A stretch of 10,482 nucleotides of DNA from an uncultured Longilinea sp. (GTDB lineage Bacteria; Chloroflexota; Anaerolineae; Anaerolineales; Anaerolineaceae): assembly GCA_937863945.1 (NCBI GenBank), contig CALMIB010000453.1, positions 1 to 10,482 of the forward strand, written 5' to 3'. The notes under the pieces were generated by a model. That model was given only the letters and a program-made list of their open reading frames with translations. It was not told the origin of the DNA and did not search any database. This document shows, piece after piece, positions 1 to 7,002 of this stretch (positions within the stretch are counted from its first letter, which is position 1; every line of letters begins with the position of its first letter). Position numbers and translations under genes: made by a program.

Positions 1-270
1 TTCCTTGGGGGAACCAATGTTATTTTCGTTGCTGCCATCATCCAGTACGAACGGGACGTTATTCGACGACAGGCGCGATACCAGACTGTTCGGTGTTGCG
101 GGCTGGGTGGCGTCCCCTGCGGAAGAACCGTTTTCTTTGACTTCCCGCATGGATCGAAAAACAACATTTTCTTCGCCCGGCATTCTTGCCTGAACCATGC
201 CTGAAATCATGGAAAGAAATAATCCAACCATAAAAAAGGCGGTGAAAATTTTTACCCGGTACTTCTTCAT
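1..270 (-). CDS. Secreted protein of unknown function, N-terminal fragment (3' end beyond window)
   Basis: Reading the reverse strand from the ATG at 270 gives 90 open codons with no stop before the left edge. The protein begins MKKYRVKIFTAFFMVGLFLS and continues to a small-residue site (MVQA, residues 25-28): a basic n-region, a hydrophobic core of about 15-18 residues and an A-x-A-like end, i.e. a Sec signal peptide probably cut after residue 28. What follows is a hydrophilic Ser/Asn/Pro/Thr-rich stretch, as in linkers of exported proteins, ending in VLDDGSNENNIG. That last motif resembles the DDGTxEN strand that opens beta-sandwich domains in many large secreted proteins; this is a loose resemblance, not a domain call. 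An AAGGAG ribosome site lies 6 bases before the start. By hand count the fragment is about 48% GC, clearly lower than the genes to its right. Function unknown; exported location is fairly sure. Confidence 0.72.
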   Translation of the reverse strand, partial: MKKYRVKIFTAFFMVGLFLSMISGMVQARMPGEENVVFRSMREVKENGSSAGDATQPATPNSLVSRLSSNNVPFVLDDGSNENNIGSPKE

Positions 271-276
271 CCATCA

Positions 277-282
277 CTCCTT
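277..282 (-). promoter_or_regulatory. Ribosome binding site deciding the start of the secreted protein
   Basis: AAGGAG on the reverse strand, 6 bases before the ATG at 270. An overlapping ATG in another frame ends at 274, but only 2 bases separate it from the AAGGAG, and its frame yields no signal peptide and stops at 59-61. The site therefore supports the 270 start. Confidence 0.7.
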
Positions 283-556
283 AATAATAATTTAAATTGT
301 GATGTCACTTGCTATCTGTAGATGAAATCCGTGGAAAAGCCAATGGGGTCGATCCAAGAGACTGCGCCGAAAACGTGACCTCGCCGGCGGAGCTGCAGGA
401 TCGATGCGTGGAAATCCATCAAGGTAATCATAGGTCATTGCATATACAGCGTCAAGGCAGTCCCCGGCAACTGCAAGCAAAGTGCAAAGTGGCAGGCGTA
501 TAGGGCGGTAAGAATCGTGTAGTTGGTTTCGTGATGGAGTAAAATCAGTCATTCAC
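283..556. other. Divergent intergenic spacer between the secreted-protein gene and the tRNA-editing gene
   Basis: About 275 bases with no convincing gene. The left end (281-300) is AT-rich and contains the 10-bp palindrome AATTTAAATT at 289-298, just upstream of the reverse-strand ribosome site. A TAAAAT hexamer at 540-545 could be a -10 element for the forward gene, but no acceptable -35 box is found 16-18 bases before it (517-522 reads GTGTAG). Promoters for both divergent genes should lie here. I cannot place either with confidence and see no riboswitch or terminator fold. Confidence 0.4.
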
Positions 557-563
557 AGGAGGA
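557..563 (+). promoter_or_regulatory. Strong ribosome binding site of the tRNA-editing gene
   Basis: AGGAGGA followed by 4 bases (GCGC) and the ATG at 568. Near-perfect Shine-Dalgarno match, which fixes the start of the downstream gene. Confidence 0.75.
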
Positions 564-567
564 GCGC

Positions 568-1287
568 ATGACCGAACTGCTCTATCAAACCGATAGTTAC
601 CTGCGCGAGTTCCAGGCTGCCGTCACCGCGACCAACGCCGAAGCTTGCGCCGTTCTGCTCGACCGCAGCGCCTTCTACCCGGGCGGCGGCGGGCAACCCG
701 CCGACAGCGGCGTGCTGGTCTGGCAGGGCGCTGCTCTTCCGGTGGAACGCGCCCGCAAGGGCCCCGAGGGCATCTGGCACGCGCTGGCCGCAGGCACGCC
801 CCTACCGTCGGCAGGCGCGCAGGTGACCGGGCAGATCGACTGGCCCCGGCGCTACGCGCTCATGCGCACGCACACCGCCATGCATATCCTGTGCGGCGTG
901 GTCTTCCGCGATTTCGGCGCGCTGGTCACCGGCGGCGACATGGAGCCGCTGCACGGCCGCATGGATTTTGAATTCGAGTCGCTCACCAAAGACCTGGTCA
1001 GCGTGATCGAGGTAGCCGTCAACCGCGAGGTGGCCGCGGCTCGCCCGGTGAAGGTCGCCATTCTTCCGCGCGAAGAGGCCTTCCAGATCCCCGACCTGAT
1101 CCGCACGAAAATCAACCTGCTGCCGCCGGAGATCAGCCACATCCGCACGATCGAACTGGCCGGACTGGATTTGCAGGCCGACGGAAGCACGCACGTGCAC
1201 AACACCGCAGAGGTGGGCCGCATGCGCGTCGTCGATTACAAGAGCAAGGGCCGCATCAACAAACGCATCTATGTCGAACTGGACTAA
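568..1287 (+). CDS. Alanyl-tRNA editing protein (AlaX-like)
   Basis: A 239-residue free-standing relative of the alanyl-tRNA synthetase editing domain. The family hydrolyses tRNA(Ala) mischarged with Ser or Gly in the cytoplasm. Visible marks are the beta-barrel segment FYPGGGGQPAD (residues 36-46), the zinc motif HTAMH (H102 and H106, HxxxH) and the second metal motif DGSTHV (205-210, H209). The end TAEVGRMRV matches the usual T-x-E-[IV]-G signature. Length suits the medium AlaX type (barrel subdomain plus editing core). The second motif is normally CGGTHV in AlaRS; here Asp205 stands where the Cys ligand is expected and Ser207 replaces Gly. All other marks are intact, so I expect an active enzyme with a variant zinc site. 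The ATG at 568 is fixed by a strong ribosome site. Its 3' end overlaps the next gene by 17 bases, implying one transcript. Family assignment is firm; preference for Ser over Gly cannot be read. Confidence 0.9.
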   Translation: MTELLYQTDSYLREFQAAVTATNAEACAVLLDRSAFYPGGGGQPADSGVLVWQGAALPVERARKGPEGIWHALAAGTPLPSAGAQVTGQIDWPRRYALMRTHTAMHILCGVVFRDFGALVTGGDMEPLHGRMDFEFESLTKDLVSVIEVAVNREVAAARPVKVAILPREEAFQIPDLIRTKINLLPPEISHIRTIELAGLDLQADGSTHVHNTAEVGRMRVVDYKSKGRINKRIYVELD

Positions 1288-2527
1288 ATCCATGCTGCTG
1301 GCCGTGCTGCTGGTACTGCTGCTGGGCGCCTGCCAGCCGGCGCCGGCGCAACCGGCCCCTGCCTCGCTGGCGATCATGAACGGCGCGCTGTGGGATGGCA
1401 GCCAATTGATTGCAGACGGCGTGGTCATCCTGCGCGGCAATCGCATCGAAGCCGCCGGCCCGGCCGGAACAACCCCGATCCCGGCGGATGCCAGGATCGT
1501 GGACGCGGGCGGTGGCACGATCCTGCCCGGGCTGATCGACGGCCACGTCCACAACGCCGCCGAGCCGGAAATCCGCCGCAAGTTCCTCGAGGCCGGGGTG
1601 ACCAGCGTGTGCGACACCGGCGCGGGCGCCGTGCAATTGCGCCAGTACCAGAACCCGCAGGAGGGTCTGCCCGCCGCGCGCGCCTATTTCGCCGGGCCGT
1701 TCCTCAGCGCGCCGGGCGGCTACCCCGCCGACACCGACGACAGCGCGCGACTGGGGGTTGGCACGCCCGAAGAGGCCCGCCAGGCGGTGCAGCAACTGGC
1801 GGCCGGCGGCGCGGACTTCATCAAGGTTGCGCTGGATGACGGCCGCAGCGACGAACCGCTGCCTGTGCTTTCCACAGAAGTCCTGCAGGCCGTCACCGAT
1901 GAGGCCCACCGCCTGGGTCTGACCGTCCGCGCGCACGTGCTGGACGTGCGCTACCTGGATGCCGCCCTGGATGCCGGGGTGGATGCCATTGAGCACATCC
2001 CCGCGCCGGAGTTATCCCGGCAGGTGTTCGAGCTGTGGATGCAACGAGATCTTCCCCTGCCGCTGCCCCGAGCCTACCTGGATGAACTGCAACGCCTGGC
2101 CGGACGCCAGATTCCATTGACGCCGACCATCGAGGTGCTGGAGCGGCGCACGTGCAACGCCGTGGCGCGCAGCGAAAAAGAGCGCACGGCCTGCGTGCGG
2201 GTGTATATCGAAGCCCTGCGCCAGTACCGCCTGCTGGGCGGCCTGATCGCGCTGGGCAGCGATTACGGCAGCGCGGGCATGGCCGCCGGACTGCCCTGGC
2301 GCGAGATGGAATTCATGCAGCAGGCCGGGTGGAGCAACGCCCAAATTCTGACGGCCGCCACTTCCAACGCGGCGCGCGCCTGCGGCCAGGCCGGCGAGAT
2401 CGGCTCGCTGCAACCCGGTTACCTCGCCGACCTGATAATCGTGGACGGTAACCCGCTGGAAGATTTGACTGCCCTGCAGCGGGTGCTAACGGTTGTCCTG
2501 AACGGTCAGATTGTAATCGGAGATTAA
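1271..2527 (+). CDS. Amidohydrolase-superfamily lipoprotein
   Basis: 418 residues. Residues 1-21 form a lipoprotein signal: Lys6, a Leu-rich core, and lipobox LGAC with Cys21, followed by a Pro/Ala/Gln linker, so the enzyme is probably anchored on the outer face of the membrane. The remainder is a TIM-barrel metal-dependent hydrolase of the imidazolonepropionase/prolidase-like amidohydrolase group. A beta-sandwich strand (SLAIMNGALWDG, 32-43) is followed by LPGLIDGHVH with metal ligands H92 and H94, the bridging lysine K185 in DFIKVAL, H222 (RAHVLD), H242 (IEHIP) and D331 (LGSDYG). The closing segment GYLADLIIVDGNPLEDL (384-400) is typical. All six ligands are present, consistent with a binuclear centre. 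The substrate (cyclic amide, dipeptide or other) cannot be inferred. I chose the ATG at 1271 over the in-frame ATG at 1292 because only the longer form supplies a basic n-region. No good Shine-Dalgarno is seen, so translation is probably coupled to the overlapping upstream gene. Confidence 0.88.
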   Translation: MSNWTKSMLLAVLLVLLLGACQPAPAQPAPASLAIMNGALWDGSQLIADGVVILRGNRIEAAGPAGTTPIPADARIVDAGGGTILPGLIDGHVHNAAEPEIRRKFLEAGVTSVCDTGAGAVQLRQYQNPQEGLPAARAYFAGPFLSAPGGYPADTDDSARLGVGTPEEARQAVQQLAAGGADFIKVALDDGRSDEPLPVLSTEVLQAVTDEAHRLGLTVRAHVLDVRYLDAALDAGVDAIEHIPAPELSRQVFELWMQRDLPLPLPRAYLDELQRLAGRQIPLTPTIEVLERRTCNAVARSEKERTACVRVYIEALRQYRLLGGLIALGSDYGSAGMAAGLPWREMEFMQQAGWSNAQILTAATSNAARACGQAGEIGSLQPGYLADLIIVDGNPLEDLTALQRVLTVVLNGQIVIGD

Positions 2528-2539
2528 CCAAACCAAAGC

Positions 2540-2649
2540 CACAGAGAGACCACAGAGTTAAGAGAATTAAAGAAAAACCGGGGCAGCAAATAAGTTGACC
2601 CGGTTGCTTCATTCTTCTTTCGTTTTATTCAAACTCTGCGTTCTCTGTG
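2540..2649. repeat. Imperfect inverted repeat built on CACAGAG
   Basis: The left arm at 2540-2559 carries two CACAGAG units (2540-2546, 2551-2557) followed by TT. The right arm, read on the reverse strand from 2649 to 2632, carries CACAGAG, a 2-base spacer, CGCAGAG and TT. The arms match except for spacer length (4 against 2 bases) and one base. Between them lies an A/T-rich core with a nested GC hairpin (2576-2605). The element fills almost all of the spacer between two convergent genes. I recall similar CACAGAG tandem words scattered through intergenic regions of several environmental bacterial genomes, but copy number here cannot be tested. No transposase, target duplication or CRISPR-like periodicity is seen. 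Confidence 0.6.
2566..2605 (-). terminator. Intrinsic terminator of the SNF2-SWIM unit
   Basis: On the reverse strand a 7-bp stem (AACCGGG 2576-2582 with CCCGGTT 2599-2605), extended by two more pairs past one mismatch (2584-2585 with 2596-2597), closes a 10-base loop. It is followed directly by TTTTTCTTTAA. It lies about 65 bases after the stop of the SWIM gene. Read on the forward strand the same stem is followed only by a broken T-rich tract, so it would terminate the amidohydrolase transcript less well. Confidence 0.55.
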
Positions 2650-2669
2650 ACCTATGGCCTTCTTCTCGC

Positions 2670-3644
2670 TTATTCTTCCTCTTGTGGCGGGGCGCCGAAG
2701 TCGCCGTAGGCCACCATCAACGCGAACTGGCTGATGGCATCGTATGCGTCCTCCAGCTCGCCTTTGACGGTCAGTTGGGTGGGCAGTTCCGGCTCGCCCA
2801 GGCGCTGCAACTGCGGCACATGAATGGCGGGCGGCCTGACCTGCACCGAGAAGGATTGCAGCCCCGAGCCCATCTCCCAAAAATGATCCATTTCGGCTTC
2901 CAGCGGCGGCACGTACTCCATGCGCGACTCGGCCAGCAATTCGGGTTCATCCGCGGTCGAGCCCGAGCGGCGCTGTCGCAGGCCGTTGAGGATGGCCTCC
3001 TGGGTGCGTCCGCGCAGGCGGAAGAGCAGAAAGGGATCCTCGTCGAAGCGTTCGCCGAGGATGTAATGCGTGGCGGCGACATGCTTGCACGGGTTGGCCC
3101 AGTCAGGGCAATTGCACTCGCTGATCAAATCACCGGTGCGGTTTGGGAACAGGCTGACCCCGGCTGCAGCGAAGGCATCCTCAATGTTGGCGGGCATTTC
3201 CCCGGCCAGCAGTTGCGCCGCGAAGATGGCGCGGTCCGCCAGCACGTCCAGCACTTTCTTCCATTGCTCGTTGCTCAGCGGGCGCATGCGGATGGTCACC
3301 AGGTAGGGTTTGGCGCGCGAACCCTGCACGCGCGCCGCCACGCCGTTCTTGATTTCTTCCACCGAGAGCACCTGGCCTTCACGCGCGTAATACCGGCCGC
3401 GGTCCAGGCGAGCCACCGGCACCAACCGTTCCATCGCCTCGATCCAGCGACGCGCCCACCAGTTTTTGGCAAATGTGCCGCGCTCACTGCGCGCCTTGAT
3501 GCCGCCGCGCGCCTTGCGCGGGTTCATGCCCCAGCCGTTGCCGTTAGTCTGGCCGTTACCGCCGTTGCCATTCTTCCCGGCGCTGCTGTTTTTCCCACTG
3601 TTGCCGGTTTTCCCGCCGTTGCCGTAGGGAGTCTTCTTCGCCAT
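2670..3644 (-). CDS. SWIM zinc-finger protein
   Basis: 324 residues. The SWIM signature C-x-C-x6-C-x-H is clear: C177, C179, C186 and H188 in ECNCPDWANPCKHVAA. SWIM is a zinc-chelating module known from bacteria, archaea and eukaryotes, thought to bind DNA or protein and often joined to or encoded beside SNF2 ATPases. Residues 5-45 are low complexity, rich in Gly, Asn and Lys with scattered Ser, and look like a disordered basic tail that could contact nucleic acid. Residues 56-130 (FAKNWWARRWIEAMERL and DRGRYYAREGQV) resemble the conserved N-terminal part of bacterial SWIM proteins of this size. The C-terminal third has no recognised motif and ends in acidic residues. The gene starts 2 bases after the SNF2 stop codon, so the two are surely one operon and probably one functional unit. 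Start choice at 3644 is the likely one; a start inside the low-complexity stretch (Met40) cannot be excluded. Confidence 0.88.
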   Translation of the reverse strand: MAKKTPYGNGGKTGNSGKNSSAGKNGNGGNGQTNGNGWGMNPRKARGGIKARSERGTFAKNWWARRWIEAMERLVPVARLDRGRYYAREGQVLSVEEIKNGVAARVQGSRAKPYLVTIRMRPLSNEQWKKVLDVLADRAIFAAQLLAGEMPANIEDAFAAAGVSLFPNRTGDLISECNCPDWANPCKHVAATHYILGERFDEDPFLLFRLRGRTQEAILNGLRQRRSGSTADEPELLAESRMEYVPPLEAEMDHFWEMGSGLQSFSVQVRPPAIHVPQLQRLGEPELPTQLTVKGELEDAYDAISQFALMVAYGDFGAPPQEEE

Positions 3645-3646
3645 GC

Positions 3647-6600
3647 TTACTCCTGGCGCCTCAGCGCCACCAGATCCTTCAATTCATCCGTCGAAAGCTC
3701 GGTCAGCCACTGCTCACCGCCGCCAATGATGGCATCTGCCAATCCTTTTTTCGACTCGATCATCTCATCGATGCGCTCTTCCAGCGTGCCGGTGGTGATG
3801 AACTTGTGCACCTGCACGTTTTGCGCCTGCCCGATGCGGTAGGTGCGGTCGGTGGCCTGGTCTTCCACGGCCGGAGTCCACCAACGGTCAAAATGGAAAA
3901 CATGGCTTGCGCGGGTCAGGTTCAGGCCGATGCCTCCGGCTTTGAGCGAAAGGATGAACACCGGCGGCGCATTCTCATCTTCCTGGAAGCGGCGCACCAT
4001 CTGATCGCGCAGCCTGGCCGGCGTACCGCCGTGTAAAAACAGCGCCGGGCTGCCGGTCATTTGCGGAAGCACTTCGGCCAGCAGCTTGCCCATTTCGGCA
4101 AATTGCGTAAAGATCAAAGCATGATCGCCGGCGGCAATAATTTCTTCCAATAATTCGCCCAGTCGTAGCAATTTTCCACTGCGCTTGATCAATTCCCGGC
4201 CGTCGCCGCTTCGCAAGGCTGAAAAGCTCTGCGGCAGGGCAATTTCGCCGCCGGGAATCATCTCTTCTTCCGGTTCGAACCTGCGCGGAGGGGCAATCTG
4301 ATGCAAATACTGTGCCGGGTGGTTGCAAACCTGTTTGAGTTGCAGGATCATGGTCAACACATTCCCGCGCCGCTGCATGCCCTCGCTTTCAGCCACTTTC
4401 TGCATCGTATCCTTCACGACGGCTTCATACAGCGTAGCCTGCTCCTCGGTGAGCGGGCAATATTCCTTCATCTCAATCTTTTCAGGCAAATCCTGGATGA
4501 CGCGCGGGTCGCTCTTGACACGCCGCAGGATGAACGGGCTCACCAGGCGGCGCAGCCGTTCGGTGGCGTCCGGGTCGCCAAAACGTTCGATCGGCACCGA
4601 GAACTCGCGCCGGAAGCTCTCCTGCCCGCCCAGGAAGCCCGGATTGAGGAATTGCATGATCGACCACAGTTCCGACAGGCGGTTTTCCACCGGCGTGCCG
4701 GTCAGCGCAAAGCGGAAGGAGGAGGGCAGCTTGCGCGCAGCCTGGGTTTGCTTGGCCGAGGGATTTTTGATGTTTTGCGCCTCATCCAGGATCACGCCGT
4801 ACCATTGCAGCGATTGGAGCAATTCAGCATCCATGCGCAGCAGCGCGTAACTGGTCACCACCAGGTCGGCGTCGCGCGCGGCCTGTTGAAACGCCGAATT
4901 GCGCAACCGGTCAGGGCCCTGGTGAATCAACAGCTTTAGATCCGGTGTGAAGCGCCGGGTCTCGCGCTCCCAGTTGGTGACCACCGAGGTCGGGCAAATC
5001 AACAGCACCGGGCCGGGCAGCTTGAGCAGCGATTCTTTTTCGTGCGCCAGCAGCGAAAGCGCCTGGATGGTTTTGCCCAGGCCCATGTCATCCGCCAGCA
5101 CCGCGCCCAGCCCAAAGCGCCGGAAGAACGCCAGCCAGGAGAAGCCATAACGCTGGTAGGGGCGCAGTTCGCCGCGCAGGCTGGCCGGCTGGCTCAATTC
5201 GCTCAGCGTTTCCTGATTCTGCAGCCGCTCCAGCCAGTCTTCCACCCAGCCTTCCGCGCTCACATCGTCCACTTCCAGGCCATCGGCGGCGGATTTTCCG
5301 CCCAGGGCAAGCTGCGCCGCTTCCACCAGGCTCATCTCGCCGGTCTGGCGCTGTTTCTCCCAGAAGTGAATGGCGGCTTCCACCTGTTCGGTGTCCAGTT
5401 GCACCCACTGGCCGCGCACCTGCACCAGCGGCAGCTTGAGCGCCGCCAGGGCCTCAAATTCCTCGCGCGTCAGGGTGGTGTCGCCCAGCGACAGCTTCCA
5501 CTCGAAGCGCACCAGGGTGTCGATGCCCAGTTTGCCCGGGGTCACCGCGCGCGCCGATTTCACCGGCTTCAAGTGCAGGCTGACGCCCAGCCGGGCGTCG
5601 CGCTGGTTCCACCAGGGCGGCGCGATCAGGCCAAAGCCGGCCTGCTCGAGCAGCGGGGCGGCATCACGTAAGAAGGCATACGCGGTTTTGGTATCCAGCC
5701 GGACGCTGACCGGTTGGCGCGCCTGCAGGCTGGCAAGCACCGGCGGAAAAACGCGCGCGGTGTAACCCAACCCGGCCAGCAGCTTTTCCTGCGGTTGCTC
5801 AAAACGGCGGCCCAATTGCACCAGCGCCGAACTGCCTGTGCGCCACACTTCTTCGGCGGGCAGCAGCAGGCTGGGATCGTCGCGCGATTGCAGCAGATAG
5901 TGCAGCTCCCAGGCAGGTTCGTTCGGGTCCGCCGGCTGCACTTCGGGGGCTTCCAGGCGGTAGGCAATGCGGTAGGTGCGCGTGCCGGCCGCTTCCAGGT
6001 TGCGGCGCCAGGCGCGCAGCGCGCTCTCCAGCGCTTCCAACTGCCCGGCCGAAGCGTTGACGCGCGCATCCTCCTGGAAGAGCGCGTGCAGCCAGCGCTC
6101 CAGCAAGTCGTCACTGTTGGGCTGAATCTGGCGCGCCTTGGCCGCGCCCCACGAGCGCGCCAGCGAGTCGGTCATGGTATTCAAAAAACTTTCCAGCAGT
6201 TCGCGCGGCGCGATGCGGATGGCTTCACTGCCGGGTGTTTCCATCACCTCGGCTTCGGCGCGGCAGATGGGCGGCATGGCCCCGGCCAGTTGCGCCAGGC
6301 GCTGCCCGTCTCGCGGGCCGTCCAGCACGGGCTGCCAGCGCGCGTGGTACAGGTTGCGGCGCTCATCCACTTCCACCAACACCGGCAGGAATTTCTGCTC
6401 GGCGAGCACTTCCATCACCAGGTTGGTCACGGTGCGCCAGTAGCGCGTATCCTGTCCCAACACATAGCCGGCGGCCAGGTTTTCGGATGGCAAATTGGCC
6501 AGCACGCCAAACGCTTTGTTCAACGGCAGCCAGAGACCCGAAACCGCCCACGCCGTCAGGCTTGGCCGGGCTTCGGCATCCAGGACCCAATCATGGTTTA

Positions 6601-6877
6601 AATCCGGGCTCGGCAGCGGGCGCTGATGAACGGATGGCATTTTCAGGAAGACAGTCCGTGTAGGAGCATCTTCCAACGGCGTGCCAGAAGCCACCCGCTC
6701 GCGGAGCAGAGCAGGCGGCAGGCAAAATGGATGCGCGCGGAATTTTACGCGCTGCGAGAATCGTCGTTGTTGTTGTTGCGCTGGCGGCAAATCCTCGGAA
6801 GTTTCAGCCCAAAAAATCAGGCCCCCCGGATCAGCCGAACGCTGTGGCGGCTGCCAGTGTGCGTGTAATACCCACAT
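3647..6877 (-). CDS. SNF2/Swi2-family ATPase (DEAD/DEAH-like helicase)
   Basis: 1076 residues. The first ~560 form the N-terminal region usual for large bacterial SNF2 proteins; the opening MWVLHAHWQP and LIFWAE (20-25) are typical of that group. The ATPase core follows: motif I DDMGLGKT (596-603, Walker lysine K602), motif Ia LLICPTSVVTNW (625-636), motif II DEAQ (698-701), motif III LTGTPVENR (725-733), then the C-terminal lobe with motif V LKAGGIGLNLTRA (978-990) and motif VI QATDRTYRIGQ (1007-1017, two arginines). All motifs are intact, so ATP-driven DNA translocation is expected; unwinding is not typical of the family. Between CNHPAQYL (851-858) and KRSGKLLRL (898-906) sits a linker of about 40 residues, rich in acidic, Pro and Gly residues. 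No obvious Shine-Dalgarno precedes the ATG at 6877; the start is chosen because the N-terminal motif begins there. Bacterial members have been tied to DNA repair, transcription recycling and, in some loci, phage defence. No nuclease, methylase or other defence gene is nearby, so the role is open. Confidence 0.93.
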   Translation of the reverse strand: MWVLHAHWQPPQRSADPGGLIFWAETSEDLPPAQQQQRRFSQRVKFRAHPFCLPPALLRERVASGTPLEDAPTRTVFLKMPSVHQRPLPSPDLNHDWVLDAEARPSLTAWAVSGLWLPLNKAFGVLANLPSENLAAGYVLGQDTRYWRTVTNLVMEVLAEQKFLPVLVEVDERRNLYHARWQPVLDGPRDGQRLAQLAGAMPPICRAEAEVMETPGSEAIRIAPRELLESFLNTMTDSLARSWGAAKARQIQPNSDDLLERWLHALFQEDARVNASAGQLEALESALRAWRRNLEAAGTRTYRIAYRLEAPEVQPADPNEPAWELHYLLQSRDDPSLLLPAEEVWRTGSSALVQLGRRFEQPQEKLLAGLGYTARVFPPVLASLQARQPVSVRLDTKTAYAFLRDAAPLLEQAGFGLIAPPWWNQRDARLGVSLHLKPVKSARAVTPGKLGIDTLVRFEWKLSLGDTTLTREEFEALAALKLPLVQVRGQWVQLDTEQVEAAIHFWEKQRQTGEMSLVEAAQLALGGKSAADGLEVDDVSAEGWVEDWLERLQNQETLSELSQPASLRGELRPYQRYGFSWLAFFRRFGLGAVLADDMGLGKTIQALSLLAHEKESLLKLPGPVLLICPTSVVTNWERETRRFTPDLKLLIHQGPDRLRNSAFQQAARDADLVVTSYALLRMDAELLQSLQWYGVILDEAQNIKNPSAKQTQAARKLPSSFRFALTGTPVENRLSELWSIMQFLNPGFLGGQESFRREFSVPIERFGDPDATERLRRLVSPFILRRVKSDPRVIQDLPEKIEMKEYCPLTEEQATLYEAVVKDTMQKVAESEGMQRRGNVLTMILQLKQVCNHPAQYLHQIAPPRRFEPEEEMIPGGEIALPQSFSALRSGDGRELIKRSGKLLRLGELLEEIIAAGDHALIFTQFAEMGKLLAEVLPQMTGSPALFLHGGTPARLRDQMVRRFQEDENAPPVFILSLKAGGIGLNLTRASHVFHFDRWWTPAVEDQATDRTYRIGQAQNVQVHKFITTGTLEERIDEMIESKKGLADAIIGGGEQWLTELSTDELKDLVALRRQE

Positions 6878-6975
6878 AAATTGTTAGCGCTGATGATCCT
6901 GAAACATCAATATATGAAAATCCGGCTGAATCGGCATTCAACACGGTGGATGGTTAAGTTAAAAAAATGGCAAAG

Positions 6976-6993
6976 ATCAGCCAGCAGGCTGGT
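6976..6993. terminator. Short hairpin in the SNF2 upstream spacer, possible terminator
   Basis: ATCAGCC (6976-6982) pairs with GGCTGGT (6987-6993) across a 4-base AGCA loop: 7 pairs including one G-U. On the forward strand it is followed by GTTTTTG. On the reverse strand it is followed, after CTTTGCCA (6968-6975), by seven Ts (6961-6967). Only a reverse-strand gene (7058-7786) lies upstream of it in transcription, about 65 bases away, so it would serve that gene, though the T-tract is set back from the stem. It could also be a leader hairpin of the SNF2 mRNA. Confidence 0.3.
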
Positions 6994-7002
6994 GTTTTTG
7001 TG

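Noticed and set aside
292..552. 86-codon reverse-strand open frame in the divergent spacer
   Set aside because: No Shine-Dalgarno before its ATG, no recognisable family, and it would occupy the region needed for promoters of both divergent genes. Kept as intergenic.
802..1617. 271-codon reverse-strand open frame across the AlaX-like gene and the amidohydrolase
   Set aside because: It is antisense to two genes with clear motifs and crosses both of them, with no ribosome site or family signature of its own.
2595..3842. 415-codon forward-strand open frame opposite the SWIM gene and the SNF2 3' end
   Set aside because: The opposite frame has the exact SWIM motif and SNF2 C-terminal sequence. 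The forward frame starts in the inverted repeat and has compositional features of an antisense shadow.
5714..6601. 295-codon forward-strand open frame inside the SNF2 gene
   Set aside because: Arg/Gln/His-rich shadow opposite the conserved SNF2 N-terminal region; no ribosome site and no recognised motif.
6764..6779. GTT/CAA trinucleotide run as a microsatellite of interest
   Set aside because: It encodes only four glutamines in a linker of the SNF2 protein; too short to suggest phase variation.
3647..6877. SNF2 gene as part of a phage-defence island
   Set aside because: SNF2 ATPases occur in some defence systems, but no nuclease, methyltransferase, phospholipase or other partner is seen within the window; the flanking genes are metabolic.
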